NCBI RefSeq assembly: GCF_003860215.1
Contig: NZ_RQYH01000002.1
Location: 62,001-126,000 of the forward strand
Reading direction: 5' to 3'
Length of the DNA: 64,000 bases
Source: Desulfovibrio sp. OH1186_COT-070
GTDB taxonomy: Bacteria > Desulfobacterota > Desulfovibrionia > Desulfovibrionales > Desulfovibrionaceae
The translations under genes and the position numbers were made by a program. Positions 38,726 to 48,465 of the stretch are shown piece by piece (position 1 is the stretch's first letter; each line of letters opens with the position of its first letter). The notes under the pieces were generated by a model, which ran no database searches, was not told where the DNA came from, and saw only the letters and a list, made by a program, of their open reading frames with translations.

Positions 38726-40144
38726 ATGTACAATCCGTCATCATTGCACGCAGAAGAATTCATATGCCACAATGAAATCATGGCATCCATCGATTATGCC
38801 AGCAAAAACAGAAACAATCTTTCCCTGATAGACGAACTCATTGAAAAATCAAAAGAAAAAAAAGGCCTTTCGCACCGTGAGGCATCTCTCCTTCTATCCT
38901 GTACAGATACAGAAAGAATACAAAAAATATACGCTGTCGCGGAAAAAATAAAAAATGACATCTACGGAAATCGTGTTGTCATGTTTGCACCTCTTTATCT
39001 GTCAAACTACTGCATAAACAGTTGTATGTATTGCCCATATCACACAAAAAACAAAAACATGAAAAGAAAGAAACTGACACAGGAAGACATCGCAAAAGAA
39101 GTAATGGCCCTTCAAGACATGGGGCACAAACGCATAGTCATAGAATCGGGAGAGGACCCCATAAACAACCCTGTGGAATATATTCTGGAAAGCATCAAAA
39201 CAATATACGGAGTCAAACACAAAAACGGGAGCATTCGCAGAGTAAATGTCAACATTGCAGCAACAACCGTCGACAACTACAAAAAACTGAAAGAGGCTGA
39301 AATCGGAACATACATTCTGTTTCAGGAAACATATCACAAGGGAAGTTACGAAAGGCTTCATCCGCAGGGGCCAAAACACGATTACGCCTACCATACCGAA
39401 GCCATGGACAGGGCCATGCAGGGAGGCATTGATGACGTGGGCATTGGTGTCCTGTTTGGTCTCGAAAAGCATGCCTACGAATTCGCCGCACTGTTGATGC
39501 ACGCCGAGCACCTCGAAGCCGTGCACGGCATCGGCCCCCATACCATAAGCGTCCCCAGAGTGAAAAAAGCCGACAATATTGACTCCTCTGCCTTCGATAA
39601 CGGCATCGACGATGCAACCTTTGCCAAAATCTGCGCCTGTCTGCGCCTTGCTGTTCCCTACGCGGGAATGATCATCTCGACCCGCGAAAGTCAGGCTGTC
39701 CGCGAAGAAGTTCTCCGGCTCGGAGCATCCCAGATCAGCGGCGCATCAAAAACCAGTGTCGGCGGCTATGCCTCGCAAGAATCCGGAGCAGAAAATTCGG
39801 CCCAGTTTGACATCAGCGACAACAGAACTCTTGACGAAATCGTCAGATGGCTTCTGGATCTCGGGTTCATTCCGAGCTTTTGTACAGCCTGCTATCGGGA
39901 GGGCAGAACGGGCGACCGGTTCATGGCGCTTTCCAAAAGCGGAAAAATTGCCGACTGCTGTCATCCCAATGCGCTGATGACCCTGAAAGAATATCTGGAA
40001 GATTATGCCCCGGAGCAGACACGGCATGCCGGTTCTGCATTGATCATGAAAGAACTGGCCAATATTCCGAGCGCAAAGGTCAGGCGCATTGCCGCCGATC
40101 GTTTGAAAAAAATCGCAAGCGGGCAGCGGGACTTCCGGTTTTGA
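38726..40144 (+). CDS. hydG: [FeFe]-hydrogenase maturase HydG (radical SAM tyrosine lyase)
   Basis: 472 residues, family length. HydG splits tyrosine to p-cresol and dehydroglycine and makes the CO and CN ligands of the H-cluster. The radical SAM motif CX3CX2C is CINSCMYC near residue 97. The C-terminal cluster motif is CTAC plus a Cys 22 residues later (IADCC), which binds the auxiliary cluster that forms the Fe(CO)2CN unit. LHPQGPKHDYAYH and GIGPHTISVPR are family hallmarks. AAGGAC precedes the ATG. The first 700 bases are clearly AT-richer than the rest and than neighbours (many AAA, ATA, AGA codons). First gene of the hyd operon, 21 bp before hydE. Confidence 0.96.
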   Translation: MYNPSSLHAEEFICHNEIMASIDYASKNRNNLSLIDELIEKSKEKKGLSHREASLLLSCTDTERIQKIYAVAEKIKNDIYGNRVVMFAPLYLSNYCINSCMYCPYHTKNKNMKRKKLTQEDIAKEVMALQDMGHKRIVIESGEDPINNPVEYILESIKTIYGVKHKNGSIRRVNVNIAATTVDNYKKLKEAEIGTYILFQETYHKGSYERLHPQGPKHDYAYHTEAMDRAMQGGIDDVGIGVLFGLEKHAYEFAALLMHAEHLEAVHGIGPHTISVPRVKKADNIDSSAFDNGIDDATFAKICACLRLAVPYAGMIISTRESQAVREEVLRLGASQISGASKTSVGGYASQESGAENSAQFDISDNRTLDEIVRWLLDLGFIPSFCTACYREGRTGDRFMALSKSGKIADCCHPNALMTLKEYLEDYAPEQTRHAGSALIMKELANIPSAKVRRIAADRLKKIASGQRDFRF

Positions 40145-40165
40145 CACCTGTTCGCGGGAGGCGGC

Positions 40166-41143
40166 ATGCGCCGGGAAGATATTCTCAAACTGCTGTTTGA
40201 AACGCCCTATGCGGAGCTTTGCGCCCGTGCAGACGCGGTGCGTCGGCGCGAAAAGGGAAGGCATGTTTTCGTTCGCGCTCTGATTGAGTTCTCGAACCAC
40301 TGCGAGCGCAACTGCCGCTATTGCGGGCTGCGCGCAGCCAATACCGCGCCACGCCGCTATCACCTTGCAGAAAAAGATATCCTTGAAGCTGCAGAATACG
40401 CCGCAAATCTTGGGGCAGACACCATTGTTCTCCAGTCGGGCGAGGTTCATGACAATCCACAACGGCTTGCCCGCATCGTGGACGCCCTTCGTTTTCGCCT
40501 GCCCACAACGGCCCTTGCCCTCAGCGTCGGCGAACACCCGGCGTCTTCCTATGCCCTGTGGAAAGAAGCCGGTGCGTCCCGCTTTCTCCTGAAACACGAA
40601 ACGGCAGACCCCGCACTCTACACATCCCTGCATCCGGGGCGCTCCCTGCAACAGAGGGTTGAGGCCCTGCATGCGCTGCGAAAGCTGGGGTACGAGGTTG
40701 GATCCGGCTTTATGGTGGGCCTTCCGGGGCAAAAACCGGAAAGTCTCGCAGACGATATCCTGCTGGCCAGATCTCTCCGCGTGGACATGTGCGGAGCAGG
40801 CCCATTCATCCCCCAGGCCGATACTCCGCTGGGGCATGAGGCCAGTGGATCCGCCCGTCTGTCCCTGCGGGTCATGGCAACGCTCCGCATTGCCCTCCCT
40901 TGGGCCAATTTGCCCGCCACCACGGCTCTGGCGACCCTCAACCCTGTGCAAGGGCAGCGGGAAGGGCTGCTCGCGGGCGGAAACGTGCTCATGCCGGGCT
41001 TTACCCCTCAAGCATACCGGCAAGAGTACCGCCTGTATGACAACAAGCGCCATATCGGCATGGAAGAAGTCCGACAGGTCATCGAATCCGCCGGGTACAC
41101 ACATTCCCTGCCGCAAAAGGAGGAATATGCTGGACACGCCTAA
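40166..41143 (+). CDS. hydE: [FeFe]-hydrogenase maturase HydE (radical SAM)
   Basis: 325 residues. Radical SAM motif CERNCRYC (CX3CX2C) near residue 49 within ALIEFSNHCERNCRYCG. TIVLQSGE, KHETAD and GFMVGLPGQ are conserved HydE segments. HydE works after HydG in building the azadithiolate-bridged diiron subcluster. A GGAGG-like site precedes the ATG at 40166. The C-terminus overlaps the start of hydF by 17 bp. Confidence 0.95.
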   Translation: MRREDILKLLFETPYAELCARADAVRRREKGRHVFVRALIEFSNHCERNCRYCGLRAANTAPRRYHLAEKDILEAAEYAANLGADTIVLQSGEVHDNPQRLARIVDALRFRLPTTALALSVGEHPASSYALWKEAGASRFLLKHETADPALYTSLHPGRSLQQRVEALHALRKLGYEVGSGFMVGLPGQKPESLADDILLARSLRVDMCGAGPFIPQADTPLGHEASGSARLSLRVMATLRIALPWANLPATTALATLNPVQGQREGLLAGGNVLMPGFTPQAYRQEYRLYDNKRHIGMEEVRQVIESAGYTHSLPQKEEYAGHA

Positions 41144-42407
41144 AGCCCTCAGGCTGCACATTGGCATCTTTGGACGCCGGAACGTCGGCAAGTCCTCATT
41201 GCTCAACGCGCTGACACGCCAAGCGGTTTCCATTGTTTCCGACACTCCGGGAACAACCACAGATCCTGTGGAAAAAACACTGGAACTGGCGCAGTTGGGG
41301 CCTGTTGTGCTTGTGGACACTCCAGGGCTGGACGACAGCGGAGATCTGGGCGCGCAGCGTATGGAACGCGCCCTTGCAGCCCTGCCCCGAATGGATGTCG
41401 CCCTGATCGTGACTGAAGGCGCCCTGTGGGGAAATTGCGAACAGTGGATCGCAACAATGCTCAAGAGTCAGGGCATCCCCTTTTTTGTGATCATGAACAA
41501 GGCAGACATCTTCCCCGCAGAAGCCGACAGCCTGCCCAACGGGCTCACAGGAGTGCCCCTTTCCACCAAAACAGGGCAGGGACTGGATGCCGTTGGCGAC
41601 AAACTGGCCCTCTACGCCCAGGATGCGCTTTTGCACGAAACACGCCTGGTGGGGAATCTCCTCCCCAAAAACGGGCTGGCCGTTCTGGTTGTTCCCCTTG
41701 ACCAGGGAGCCCCCAAGGGGCGACTCATCCTGCCCCAGGTACAAACTGTCCGCGATGTTCTGGACGGGCGGGGGCTTTGCCTTGTGACCACAGAAAAAGA
41801 TTTGAAGACGGCCTTCTGCGCTCTGAAAAATACGCCGGATCTGGTCATATGCGATTCGCAGGCAGTCGGTCAGGTTGTCGCCGAAACGCCGCCCTCCGTC
41901 CCCCTCACGACATTTTCCATTCTTATGGCCCGGCTCAAGGGCGATCTGCCCACACTGGCCGCCGGAGCCGCAGCTATCGGCAGTCTCCGGCCCGGATCCG
42001 GCGTGCTCATGATGGAATCCTGTTCGCATCACCCTCACAAAGACGACATCGGGCGTGTCAAAATTCCCCGACTTCTGCAAGCGCAGGCCGGAGGCATGCT
42101 GCGTATCGGCATGTGCGCGGGCAAGGCCAACGGCAAAAACCTGAGCCAATGGGATCTCATTGTTCATTGCGGAGGCTGCGCCATCACGCGCAGGCAGATG
42201 CTCTTCCGGTTGCGGGAAGCACAGGAGTCCGGTGTTCCTGTAACCAATTACGGCATCGCCATTGCCTTTGTACGGGGGGTTCTGGAACGGGTGCTTGCAC
42301 CCTTTCCGGAAGCTCTGTCGGCATATCGAGATGCTCGCCAGCATGCACCGGCACTGGCAAAAATCGGCATTTCACCCCCGAAGTGCCGGAAAGTCCAAAG
42401 AGAATAG
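41127..42407 (+). CDS. hydF: [FeFe]-hydrogenase maturation GTPase HydF
   Basis: 426 residues from the ATG at 41127, with AAAGGAGG just upstream inside hydE. The N-terminal GTPase domain (about 1-170) has GRRNVGKSS, TPGTTTDP, VDTPG and MNKAD. The C-terminal cluster domain has CSHH followed 50 residues or so later by HCGGC, the three-cysteine plus histidine ligand set for the [4Fe-4S] cluster. HydF is the scaffold that receives the diiron precursor and delivers it to HydA. Middle of the operon, 60 bp before hydA. Confidence 0.95.
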   Translation: MLDTPKALRLHIGIFGRRNVGKSSLLNALTRQAVSIVSDTPGTTTDPVEKTLELAQLGPVVLVDTPGLDDSGDLGAQRMERALAALPRMDVALIVTEGALWGNCEQWIATMLKSQGIPFFVIMNKADIFPAEADSLPNGLTGVPLSTKTGQGLDAVGDKLALYAQDALLHETRLVGNLLPKNGLAVLVVPLDQGAPKGRLILPQVQTVRDVLDGRGLCLVTTEKDLKTAFCALKNTPDLVICDSQAVGQVVAETPPSVPLTTFSILMARLKGDLPTLAAGAAAIGSLRPGSGVLMMESCSHHPHKDDIGRVKIPRLLQAQAGGMLRIGMCAGKANGKNLSQWDLIVHCGGCAITRRQMLFRLREAQESGVPVTNYGIAIAFVRGVLERVLAPFPEALSAYRDARQHAPALAKIGISPPKCRKVQRE

Positions 42408-42467
42408 CCTTGTTGCCCTGAACAAGGATTCCATTCTTCCAGAAGACGAACAAAAGGAGGATCAGCA

Positions 42468-43721
42468 ATGGCACGCGTTATCATGGAACATGTGGAGTAT
42501 GAACTCAACGTGCCCGAACCGGGGGTACAGCCTGACAGTTTGCACTTTGTGCAAATTGATCAGGAAAAATGCATCGGATGCGACACCTGCCAGCAATACT
42601 GCCCCACCGGGGCCATCTATGGCGAAACCTTCGATCCGCATGTCATCAAGCATCCGGAGAGTTGCATCAACTGCGGGCAGTGCCTGACGCACTGCCCTTC
42701 AATGGCAATCTACGAGGTTCGCTCATGGATTCCCGAACTGGAAAAAAAGCTCAAGGACAGCCATGTGAAATGCGTGGCCATGCCGGCTCCGGCCGTACGC
42801 TATGCGCTCGGTGAAGCATTTGGCATGCCTGTCGGAACCGTAACCACAGGAAAAATGCTGTCTGCTCTCAAGGCGCTGGGCTTCTCTCACTGTTGGGACA
42901 CGGAATTTGCGGCAGACGTCACCATATGGGAAGAAGCCTCCGAATTTGTGGAACGCCTGGAAGGGCAAAAAAATCTTCCCCAGTTCACATCCTGTTGCCC
43001 TGGCTGGCAAAAATATGCCGAAACATTCTATCCGGAACTGCTGCCGCATTTTTCTTCCTGCAAATCCCCCATCGGCATGAACGGCGCTCTGGCAAAAACA
43101 TATGGCGCGCAGCGGATGCAGTATGCCCCCAAAGACATTTACACCGTCTCGATCATGCCGTGTATCGCAAAAAAATACGAGGGATTGCGTCCGGAACTCA
43201 AAGCCAGCGGGCAACAGGATATTGATGCCACCCTGACAACCCGTGAACTGGCCTACCTGATCCGCAAATCGGGCATTGATTTCGCTGCTCTTCCGGACGG
43301 CGAGCGTGACAGCCTGATGGGAGAATCCACAGGCGGAGCCACCATCTTCGGTGTGACCGGCGGCGTCATGGAAGCGGCACTGCGTTTTGCATATCAGGCT
43401 GTTACCGGAGCGCGTCCGGACTCATGGGACTTCAAGCAGGTTCGTGGTCTGGATGGACTCAAGGAATATACCGTAACCATCAACGGAAAAGAGCTCCGCC
43501 TGGCTGTTGTGCACGGCGCCAAAAGATTCGCCGGAATCTGCGATCAGGTGAAGTCGGGAAATTCGCCGTACCATTTCATCGAATTCATGGCCTGTTCCGG
43601 CGGGTGCGTCTGTGGAGGAGGCCAGCCGCTCATGCCGTCCCTGTTGGCCTCGCTCGAACGCAAGGCTCTCGGCCTCTTTGCCGGGTTCAAAAAACGTCTT
43701 GCCCAAACTGCCAGAGTCTGA
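42468..43721 (+). CDS. hydA: [FeFe] hydrogenase large subunit
   Basis: 417 residues, close to the periplasmic D. vulgaris/D. desulfuricans enzyme. Two [4Fe-4S] ferredoxin motifs, [11 protein letters not shown] and [11 protein letters not shown] (residues about 35-75), are followed by the H-cluster motifs TSCCPGW, MPCIAKK and [12 protein letters not shown]. It catalyses reversible H2 oxidation with fast turnover. There is no own signal peptide: export with the Tat-signal small subunit encoded 12 bp downstream is the known mechanism. AAAGGAGG precedes the ATG. The compact [FeS] domain and C-terminally trimmed form identify the dimeric periplasmic group. Confidence 0.96.
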   Translation: MARVIMEHVEYELNVPEPGVQPDSLHFVQIDQEKCIGCDTCQQYCPTGAIYGETFDPHVIKHPESCINCGQCLTHCPSMAIYEVRSWIPELEKKLKDSHVKCVAMPAPAVRYALGEAFGMPVGTVTTGKMLSALKALGFSHCWDTEFAADVTIWEEASEFVERLEGQKNLPQFTSCCPGWQKYAETFYPELLPHFSSCKSPIGMNGALAKTYGAQRMQYAPKDIYTVSIMPCIAKKYEGLRPELKASGQQDIDATLTTRELAYLIRKSGIDFAALPDGERDSLMGESTGGATIFGVTGGVMEAALRFAYQAVTGARPDSWDFKQVRGLDGLKEYTVTINGKELRLAVVHGAKRFAGICDQVKSGNSPYHFIEFMACSGGCVCGGGQPLMPSLLASLERKALGLFAGFKKRLAQTARV

Positions 43722-43733
43722 AGGAGAAAAACC

Positions 43734-44114
43734 ATGTCACTCGCCACTGTAAGCCGACGCTGTTTTCTCAAGGGAGCATGCATGCTCTCGGGAAGCATTT
43801 TTTTCGGCATTCGCATGACCGGCAAGGCTGTTGCCGCAGTAAAGGAATTCAAGGAATACATGGGAGACCGCATTGGCAGCGTCTACGGTGCCGACAGGCA
43901 GTTTCTCAAACGAGCTTCCCAGGATAACGCGCAAGTACAGGCGCTGTACAAGTCCTTTCTGGGCAAGCCGCTCAGCCACAAATCAGAAGAACTGCTGCAC
44001 ACCCGATGGTTTGACAAGTCCGGCGCAATCAGGGAATTGACCGCCACAGACGCGTACCCCAACCCCCGACACATCAAGGAGTTTGCCAAGTACGGCTATC
44101 CATACGAAGAATAA
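43734..44114 (+). CDS. hydB: [FeFe] hydrogenase small subunit with Tat signal
   Basis: 126 residues. The N-terminus has the twin-arginine motif SRRCFLK followed by a hydrophobic stretch (ACMLSGSIFFGIRM) and a cleavage region near AVAA. The mature small subunit wraps around HydA and is needed for Tat export of the folded dimer to the periplasm. HTRWFDKSGAI and YPNPRHIKEF are typical. AAGGAG precedes the ATG. It ends 33 bp before the right direct repeat. Confidence 0.95.
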   Translation: MSLATVSRRCFLKGACMLSGSIFFGIRMTGKAVAAVKEFKEYMGDRIGSVYGADRQFLKRASQDNAQVQALYKSFLGKPLSHKSEELLHTRWFDKSGAIRELTATDAYPNPRHIKEFAKYGYPYEE

Positions 44115-44146
44115 GGCCAGAGCCTGCCCAAAGGGAGAAGCGGCCC

Positions 44147-44347
44147 GCCACACGCTCCGGCCTGCCCAAGACTTGCCAGAAGGGGAAAAATGGAGGAAAG
44201 TCCCCTTTTCAGCACTAAGGAGACGGCATGTCGGAGTGTGTGCGCTGCCCCGTTGTGGGCTGCGTGGTGGAATATCTGGAAGGCAACGCCGTGCAGATTG
44301 CCCTGGTGACCGAAGAGGTTGCCGGACGCCTGCGGCTTCTGCTGCCC
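44147..44347 (+). repeat. Right copy of the ~200-bp direct repeat
   Basis: Pairs with 30721-30940 at 196 of 201 aligned positions and in the same orientation. Here the sequence is continuous with the intact RNase II-family gene, so this copy is the original or reconstituted target. Together the copies bound 30941-44146. Confidence 0.95.
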
Positions 44348-46324
44348 AACCGCAGGGAAGTGCGGCTCAATGCCGCGCGCCTTCTGCCCTGGCTCGGACC
44401 GGTGCTGCCTGCCGGGCTGGGCCGCGACGATGCCGTGCGGGCGCTGGAGGCGCACAAGAAACTCCGGGAGGATCTGGCCGGGAGCATTCCCCTGCTGGAA
44501 ACGTGGGAACTGGCCCAGGGCGAAGTCAGCGCCGCCCCTGCCGCCTGGTTTGCCGAACTGGCGCAAACCACCCCCTCGCCCGACCAGGTGTCCGCCTACG
44601 GACGCGCCCTTTTGTCCTGCAAGAGCCATTTCCGTTTTCAGCCGCCGGACTTTCAGGTCTTTTCCCAAGACATGGTGGAAAAACGCCTGCAGGAAGAAAA
44701 AATCCGCACGGAGCGCGAAGAACTGCTGGGCGGGGGCAATGCCTTTTTGCGCCTTCTGTGGGATGCGGCCTGCAACAGACGCCCGCTGCCGTCCGACCTG
44801 CCCGCGCTCTCTCCGCAGTTGGCCGAAAAAATGGAAAAAATGCTGCGGGAGCGCATGGCCGATCCCGAAAAAACCCACGACGACACCGAGTGGCGCCTGC
44901 TCTCCAAGGGGCTGCCCGATGAGCCGCACCTCCCCCTGCAACTGCTGACAGCCTGGGGCAAGGTTCCTCCCCACTACAATTTCTGGCTGGAACGCGCGGG
45001 ATACGCGCCGGGGGACGCCTGGTGGGAGGATTTTCGCGCGGAAGTGGAATCCCTTGCCGCCCCCCTTGCCCCCGAAGAAGCCCAGCCATGCTCCCTGCCC
45101 TTTTTCAGCATCGACAGCGCCAGCACGCGCGATGTGGACGACGCCCTGCATATCTGCAACGACGGTGACGGCCATACCGTCACCCTGGCTCTGGCCCTGC
45201 CCGCCCTGCACTGGAATTTCGGCGGCCCGCTGGACAGGGCCGTCCTGCGCCGGGGCACCAGCATCTATCTGCCCGAAGGCGACTGCCACATGCTGCCGGA
45301 AATTCTGGGCACACGGGCCTGCTCGCTGCTGGCGGGCGAAAACCGCCCCGCGCTCTGCATCCGGACCCGCATTGACAGCGCGGGCGGCTTTTCCCCCTGC
45401 GAAATCCGCATCGCCTCGGTGCGCCTGGCCGCCAACCTGACCTATGAAGACTGCCAGGCCGTGCTGGACGCGCAGGCCCAGGGCGCTCCCCTGCCCCAAA
45501 ATCCCGCCACAGCCCATGCTGCGCAACTTGCTCTGGGGCTGGAAGCAGCCCGCAAGCGCCAAGCCGCCCGCATTGCCGACGGCGCGGTGGTCATGGACAG
45601 GCCGGAACCCCACGTGACGCTGACAGGCGAAGGCGCGGACATTCGTGTAGACATTGAAGAAAACAGCCATGCTCCCGATGCCCAGATGCTGGTGGCGGAA
45701 ATGATGATTCTTGCCAGCGCTGCCGTGGCCGACTGGGCCGTAGCCCAGCGCCTGCCCCTGCTCCACCGCGTGCAGGACGTGGCCCTGCCCAGGGAATATG
45801 CCGGTGTCTGGAGCAGCCCGCAGGACATGACGCGCATCATGCGCGCGCTCGTTCCTTCCGGGCTGAGCGTGCAGGCGCGGCCGCACGCGGCTCTGGCCCT
45901 GCCCCGCTACGCCCCGGTCACGTCCCCCCTGCGGCGCTACCCGGATCTGGTCAACGAGGCGCAGATCATCCACTTTCTGCGCGCCGGAGCCCCCCTGTGG
46001 GACGAGCCCGGCCTTGCCGCCCTTCTGGGGCTTCTCTCCCCTGTGCTGGAAGCCGCCGGGCAGGTGCAGCGCTTCCGCCCGCGCTACTGGAAACTGCTGT
46101 ATTTTCGCCAGCAGGGGGACAAGACATGGTGGCCGGGTGTCATCACCGAAGAAAATGACGCCTTTGTGAGCGTCAGCCTGCCGGATCAGGGCATTTTTGT
46201 GCGCGGCAGGCGGCGTCTGTTCGACGAAAGGGCCTGCCCCGGCATGGCCGTGCGGGTGCGCGTGGGCAAGGTGGTTCCCCTGTACAACGAGATTTCCGTT
46301 CTGGAGGCCGCTCCGGCGGAATAA
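44228..46324 (+). CDS. RNase II/R-family exoribonuclease (RNB domain)
   Basis: 698 residues. The RNB catalytic region begins near residue 295 with [16 protein letters not shown], which carries the clustered aspartates that bind Mg2+. [28 protein letters not shown] at the C-terminus, shown here by its edges, resembles an S1-like RNA-binding fold. A winged N-terminal region of about 280 residues lacks clear cold-shock domains, unlike E. coli RNase R. It degrades RNA 3' to 5' and is probably a housekeeping enzyme. AAGGAG lies 7 bases before the ATG. The first 120 coding bases are duplicated at 30821, making this gene the target or source of a recombination event. plsY follows 19 bp later. Confidence 0.88.
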   Translation: MSECVRCPVVGCVVEYLEGNAVQIALVTEEVAGRLRLLLPNRREVRLNAARLLPWLGPVLPAGLGRDDAVRALEAHKKLREDLAGSIPLLETWELAQGEVSAAPAAWFAELAQTTPSPDQVSAYGRALLSCKSHFRFQPPDFQVFSQDMVEKRLQEEKIRTEREELLGGGNAFLRLLWDAACNRRPLPSDLPALSPQLAEKMEKMLRERMADPEKTHDDTEWRLLSKGLPDEPHLPLQLLTAWGKVPPHYNFWLERAGYAPGDAWWEDFRAEVESLAAPLAPEEAQPCSLPFFSIDSASTRDVDDALHICNDGDGHTVTLALALPALHWNFGGPLDRAVLRRGTSIYLPEGDCHMLPEILGTRACSLLAGENRPALCIRTRIDSAGGFSPCEIRIASVRLAANLTYEDCQAVLDAQAQGAPLPQNPATAHAAQLALGLEAARKRQAARIADGAVVMDRPEPHVTLTGEGADIRVDIEENSHAPDAQMLVAEMMILASAAVADWAVAQRLPLLHRVQDVALPREYAGVWSSPQDMTRIMRALVPSGLSVQARPHAALALPRYAPVTSPLRRYPDLVNEAQIIHFLRAGAPLWDEPGLAALLGLLSPVLEAAGQVQRFRPRYWKLLYFRQQGDKTWWPGVITEENDAFVSVSLPDQGIFVRGRRRLFDERACPGMAVRVRVGKVVPLYNEISVLEAAPAE

Positions 46325-46343
46325 CCGCGCCCTCGGAGAAAAT

Positions 46344-46958
46344 ATGCAGGAATTCTTGTGGATCGCGCTGGCGTACGGAGCAGGCTCCGTACCGTGGGGG
46401 CTGCTCATCGCCCGCACATTCTGCGGCATTGACCCCCGCACAAGCGGCAGCCGCAACACCGGAGCCACCAACGTGGCGCGGCTGTGCGGCTTTGGCTGGG
46501 GCGTGGCCACTCTGGCCTGCGATGTGCTCAAGGGTGCTGTGCCCGTATGGCTGGCCCTGCGCGCCGGTCTGCCCCCCGTCTTTGTGAGCGCGGTGGGCAT
46601 GGCCTGCATTGCGGGGCATGTGTTTTCCTGCTTCATGAAGTTCCGGGGCGGCAAGGCCGTGGCCACCAGCATCGGGGTATTTCTGCCCCTGGCCTTCTGG
46701 CCCCTGCTGGCGGCCTGCGTTCTCTGCCTTCTGGTCATCTGGCGCAGCGGCTATGTGTCGCTGGGTTCCATGACCCTGGTGACCGCGCTACCCGCAGCCC
46801 TGGCCGTGGGGCAGGAATGGGCGTGGCTGCCTCTGGCGCTCTGCGTCTGGGTTCTGGTTCTCTGGAAACACCGCGAAAATATCGCCCGGCTGCGCGCCGG
46901 GACGGAAAAAACCTGGAAAAAAGCCTCCCCCGCCTCCAAGGACGGTTCCGGTTCGTAG
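46344..46958 (+). CDS. plsY: Glycerol-3-phosphate acyltransferase PlsY
   Basis: 204 residues from the ATG at 46344 with GGAG upstream; a longer frame upstream runs inside the RNase gene. A small integral membrane protein with five or so helices. Conserved motifs are [41 protein letters not shown] and [10 protein letters not shown]. It transfers an acyl group from acyl-phosphate to glycerol 3-phosphate, the first step of phospholipid synthesis. A Lys/Ser-rich tail follows the last motif. Confidence 0.95.
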   Translation: MQEFLWIALAYGAGSVPWGLLIARTFCGIDPRTSGSRNTGATNVARLCGFGWGVATLACDVLKGAVPVWLALRAGLPPVFVSAVGMACIAGHVFSCFMKFRGGKAVATSIGVFLPLAFWPLLAACVLCLLVIWRSGYVSLGSMTLVTALPAALAVGQEWAWLPLALCVWVLVLWKHRENIARLRAGTEKTWKKASPASKDGSGS

Positions 46959-47013
46959 GCTTTTGTTTTTCACCATCTCACGCGGCGCCGTCCGCACCCA
47001 AGGAGCTTGAGCC

Positions 47014-48459
47014 ATGAGCCATCCGGATTTTCCGACCTATCGCGGCCGCATGGAATATGTGTGTCTGGAATGCAATGCGCGCTATCCCGGTGACGACCTG
47101 CTGTACACCTGCCCCTGCTGCGGGGGCGTCTTCCTGCTGGAAAATCTGGACTTCGACCGCCTGAAAGAACGCAGCGGAGCGCAGTGGCGGGAACTTTTCG
47201 ACGCCCGCGCCACCAGCCGCAGCACTGCCCTCAGGGGAATTTTCCGGTACTACGAATTGCTGGCCCCCCTGCCGGATGAAGAGGACATTCTCTACCTTGG
47301 CGAAGGATTCACCCCTGTTGTGGAAGCCGCCCCGGCCCTGCGCGACCGTGTGGGAGTGCCCTTTGCCTACAAAAACGACGGGCAGAACCCCAGCGCCTCC
47401 TTCAAGGACAGGGGCATGGCCTGCGCCTTCAGCTATCTCAAATGGCTCTGCCGCCACCGCCAGTGGGATGAAGTGCTCACCGTCTGCGCTTCCACGGGCG
47501 ACACCTCGGCTGCTGCCGCCCAGTATGCCGCCTATGCGGGCGCGCCGCTCAAATCCGCCGTGCTTCTGCCCCACGGCAAGGTCACACCCCAGCAGCTTTC
47601 CCAGCCTTTGGGCAGCGGAGCCGTTGTGCTGGAACTGCCGGGAGTGTTTGACGACTGCATGAAGGTGGTGGAGCTTCTGGCCGAAAACTACCGCGTGGCC
47701 CTGCTCAACTCCAAAAACAGCTGGCGCATTCTCGGCCAGGAGTCCTACGCCTATGAAACCGCCCAATGGTACGGCTGGGACATGACCGACCTCTGCCTCT
47801 TTGTGCCCATCGGCAATGCGGGCAATATCACGGCCGTCATGTCGGGCCTGCTGAAAATGCTGGATCTGGGCATCATCACATGCCTGCCCCGCGTCTTTGG
47901 CGTGCAGTCGGCCCATGCGGACCCTGTCTGGCGCTACTATGACGCGCCCGTCGGCACACGGCACTGGGAACCTGTAACCGTCACGCCCAGCGTGGCCCAG
48001 GCCGCCATGATCGGCAATCCCGTGTCGTTTCCGCGGGTGCGGCAACTTGCGGAAACTTTTGTGGAAAAGGGCGGAGAAAAGGCGTTTCAGGTGCTCCGCG
48101 TCAGCGAGCAGCAGATCATGGACGCCACGATTCTGGCCAACCGCCACGGGCACATTGCCTGCACCCAGGGGGGAGAATGCCTGGCCGGTCTGCTGAGCGC
48201 CAGACAACTGGGGCTGATCAGCGGCAACGAGCGCGCGGTGCTGGACGCCACAGCCCATATTCTCAAGTTTTCCGGCTTTCAGGACATGTATTTCGGCAAT
48301 ACCTTCCCGCCGGAGTACGGCATTACGCCGGACACAAGCCTGGCCAACAGGCCGGAACTCCTCCTGCCGCAGGACGCCCGCACAGGGCGCGATGTGGCGG
48401 AATTCGCCCGCATGGGGGCCGAAGCCGTGGTGCGCCGCCTGGGCCTGAACCCCAGATAG
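47014..48459 (+). CDS. thrC: Threonine synthase
   Basis: 481 residues. A PLP fold type II enzyme that makes threonine from O-phosphohomoserine. The PLP lysine lies in NPSASFKDRGMA, with the phosphate-binding loop region at IGNAGNITAVMSG. The N-terminus begins CLECNARY and a CPCC pair follows, a small zinc-ribbon-like element at about residues 10-40, found in some longer bacterial ThrC. AAGGAGCTTGAGCC precedes the ATG. It converges on the sigma54 activator gene with only 6 bp between the stops. Confidence 0.95.
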   Translation: MSHPDFPTYRGRMEYVCLECNARYPGDDLLYTCPCCGGVFLLENLDFDRLKERSGAQWRELFDARATSRSTALRGIFRYYELLAPLPDEEDILYLGEGFTPVVEAAPALRDRVGVPFAYKNDGQNPSASFKDRGMACAFSYLKWLCRHRQWDEVLTVCASTGDTSAAAAQYAAYAGAPLKSAVLLPHGKVTPQQLSQPLGSGAVVLELPGVFDDCMKVVELLAENYRVALLNSKNSWRILGQESYAYETAQWYGWDMTDLCLFVPIGNAGNITAVMSGLLKMLDLGIITCLPRVFGVQSAHADPVWRYYDAPVGTRHWEPVTVTPSVAQAAMIGNPVSFPRVRQLAETFVEKGGEKAFQVLRVSEQQIMDATILANRHGHIACTQGGECLAGLLSARQLGLISGNERAVLDATAHILKFSGFQDMYFGNTFPPEYGITPDTSLANRPELLLPQDARTGRDVAEFARMGAEAVVRRLGLNPR

Positions 48460-48465
48460 GCAACG

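Noticed and set aside
44096-46738. Long open frame (880 codons) on the minus strand
   Set aside because: It is antisense to the RNase II-family and plsY genes, has low-complexity Gly/Arg/Gln-rich sequence, and no domain. A shadow of GC-rich coding sequence.
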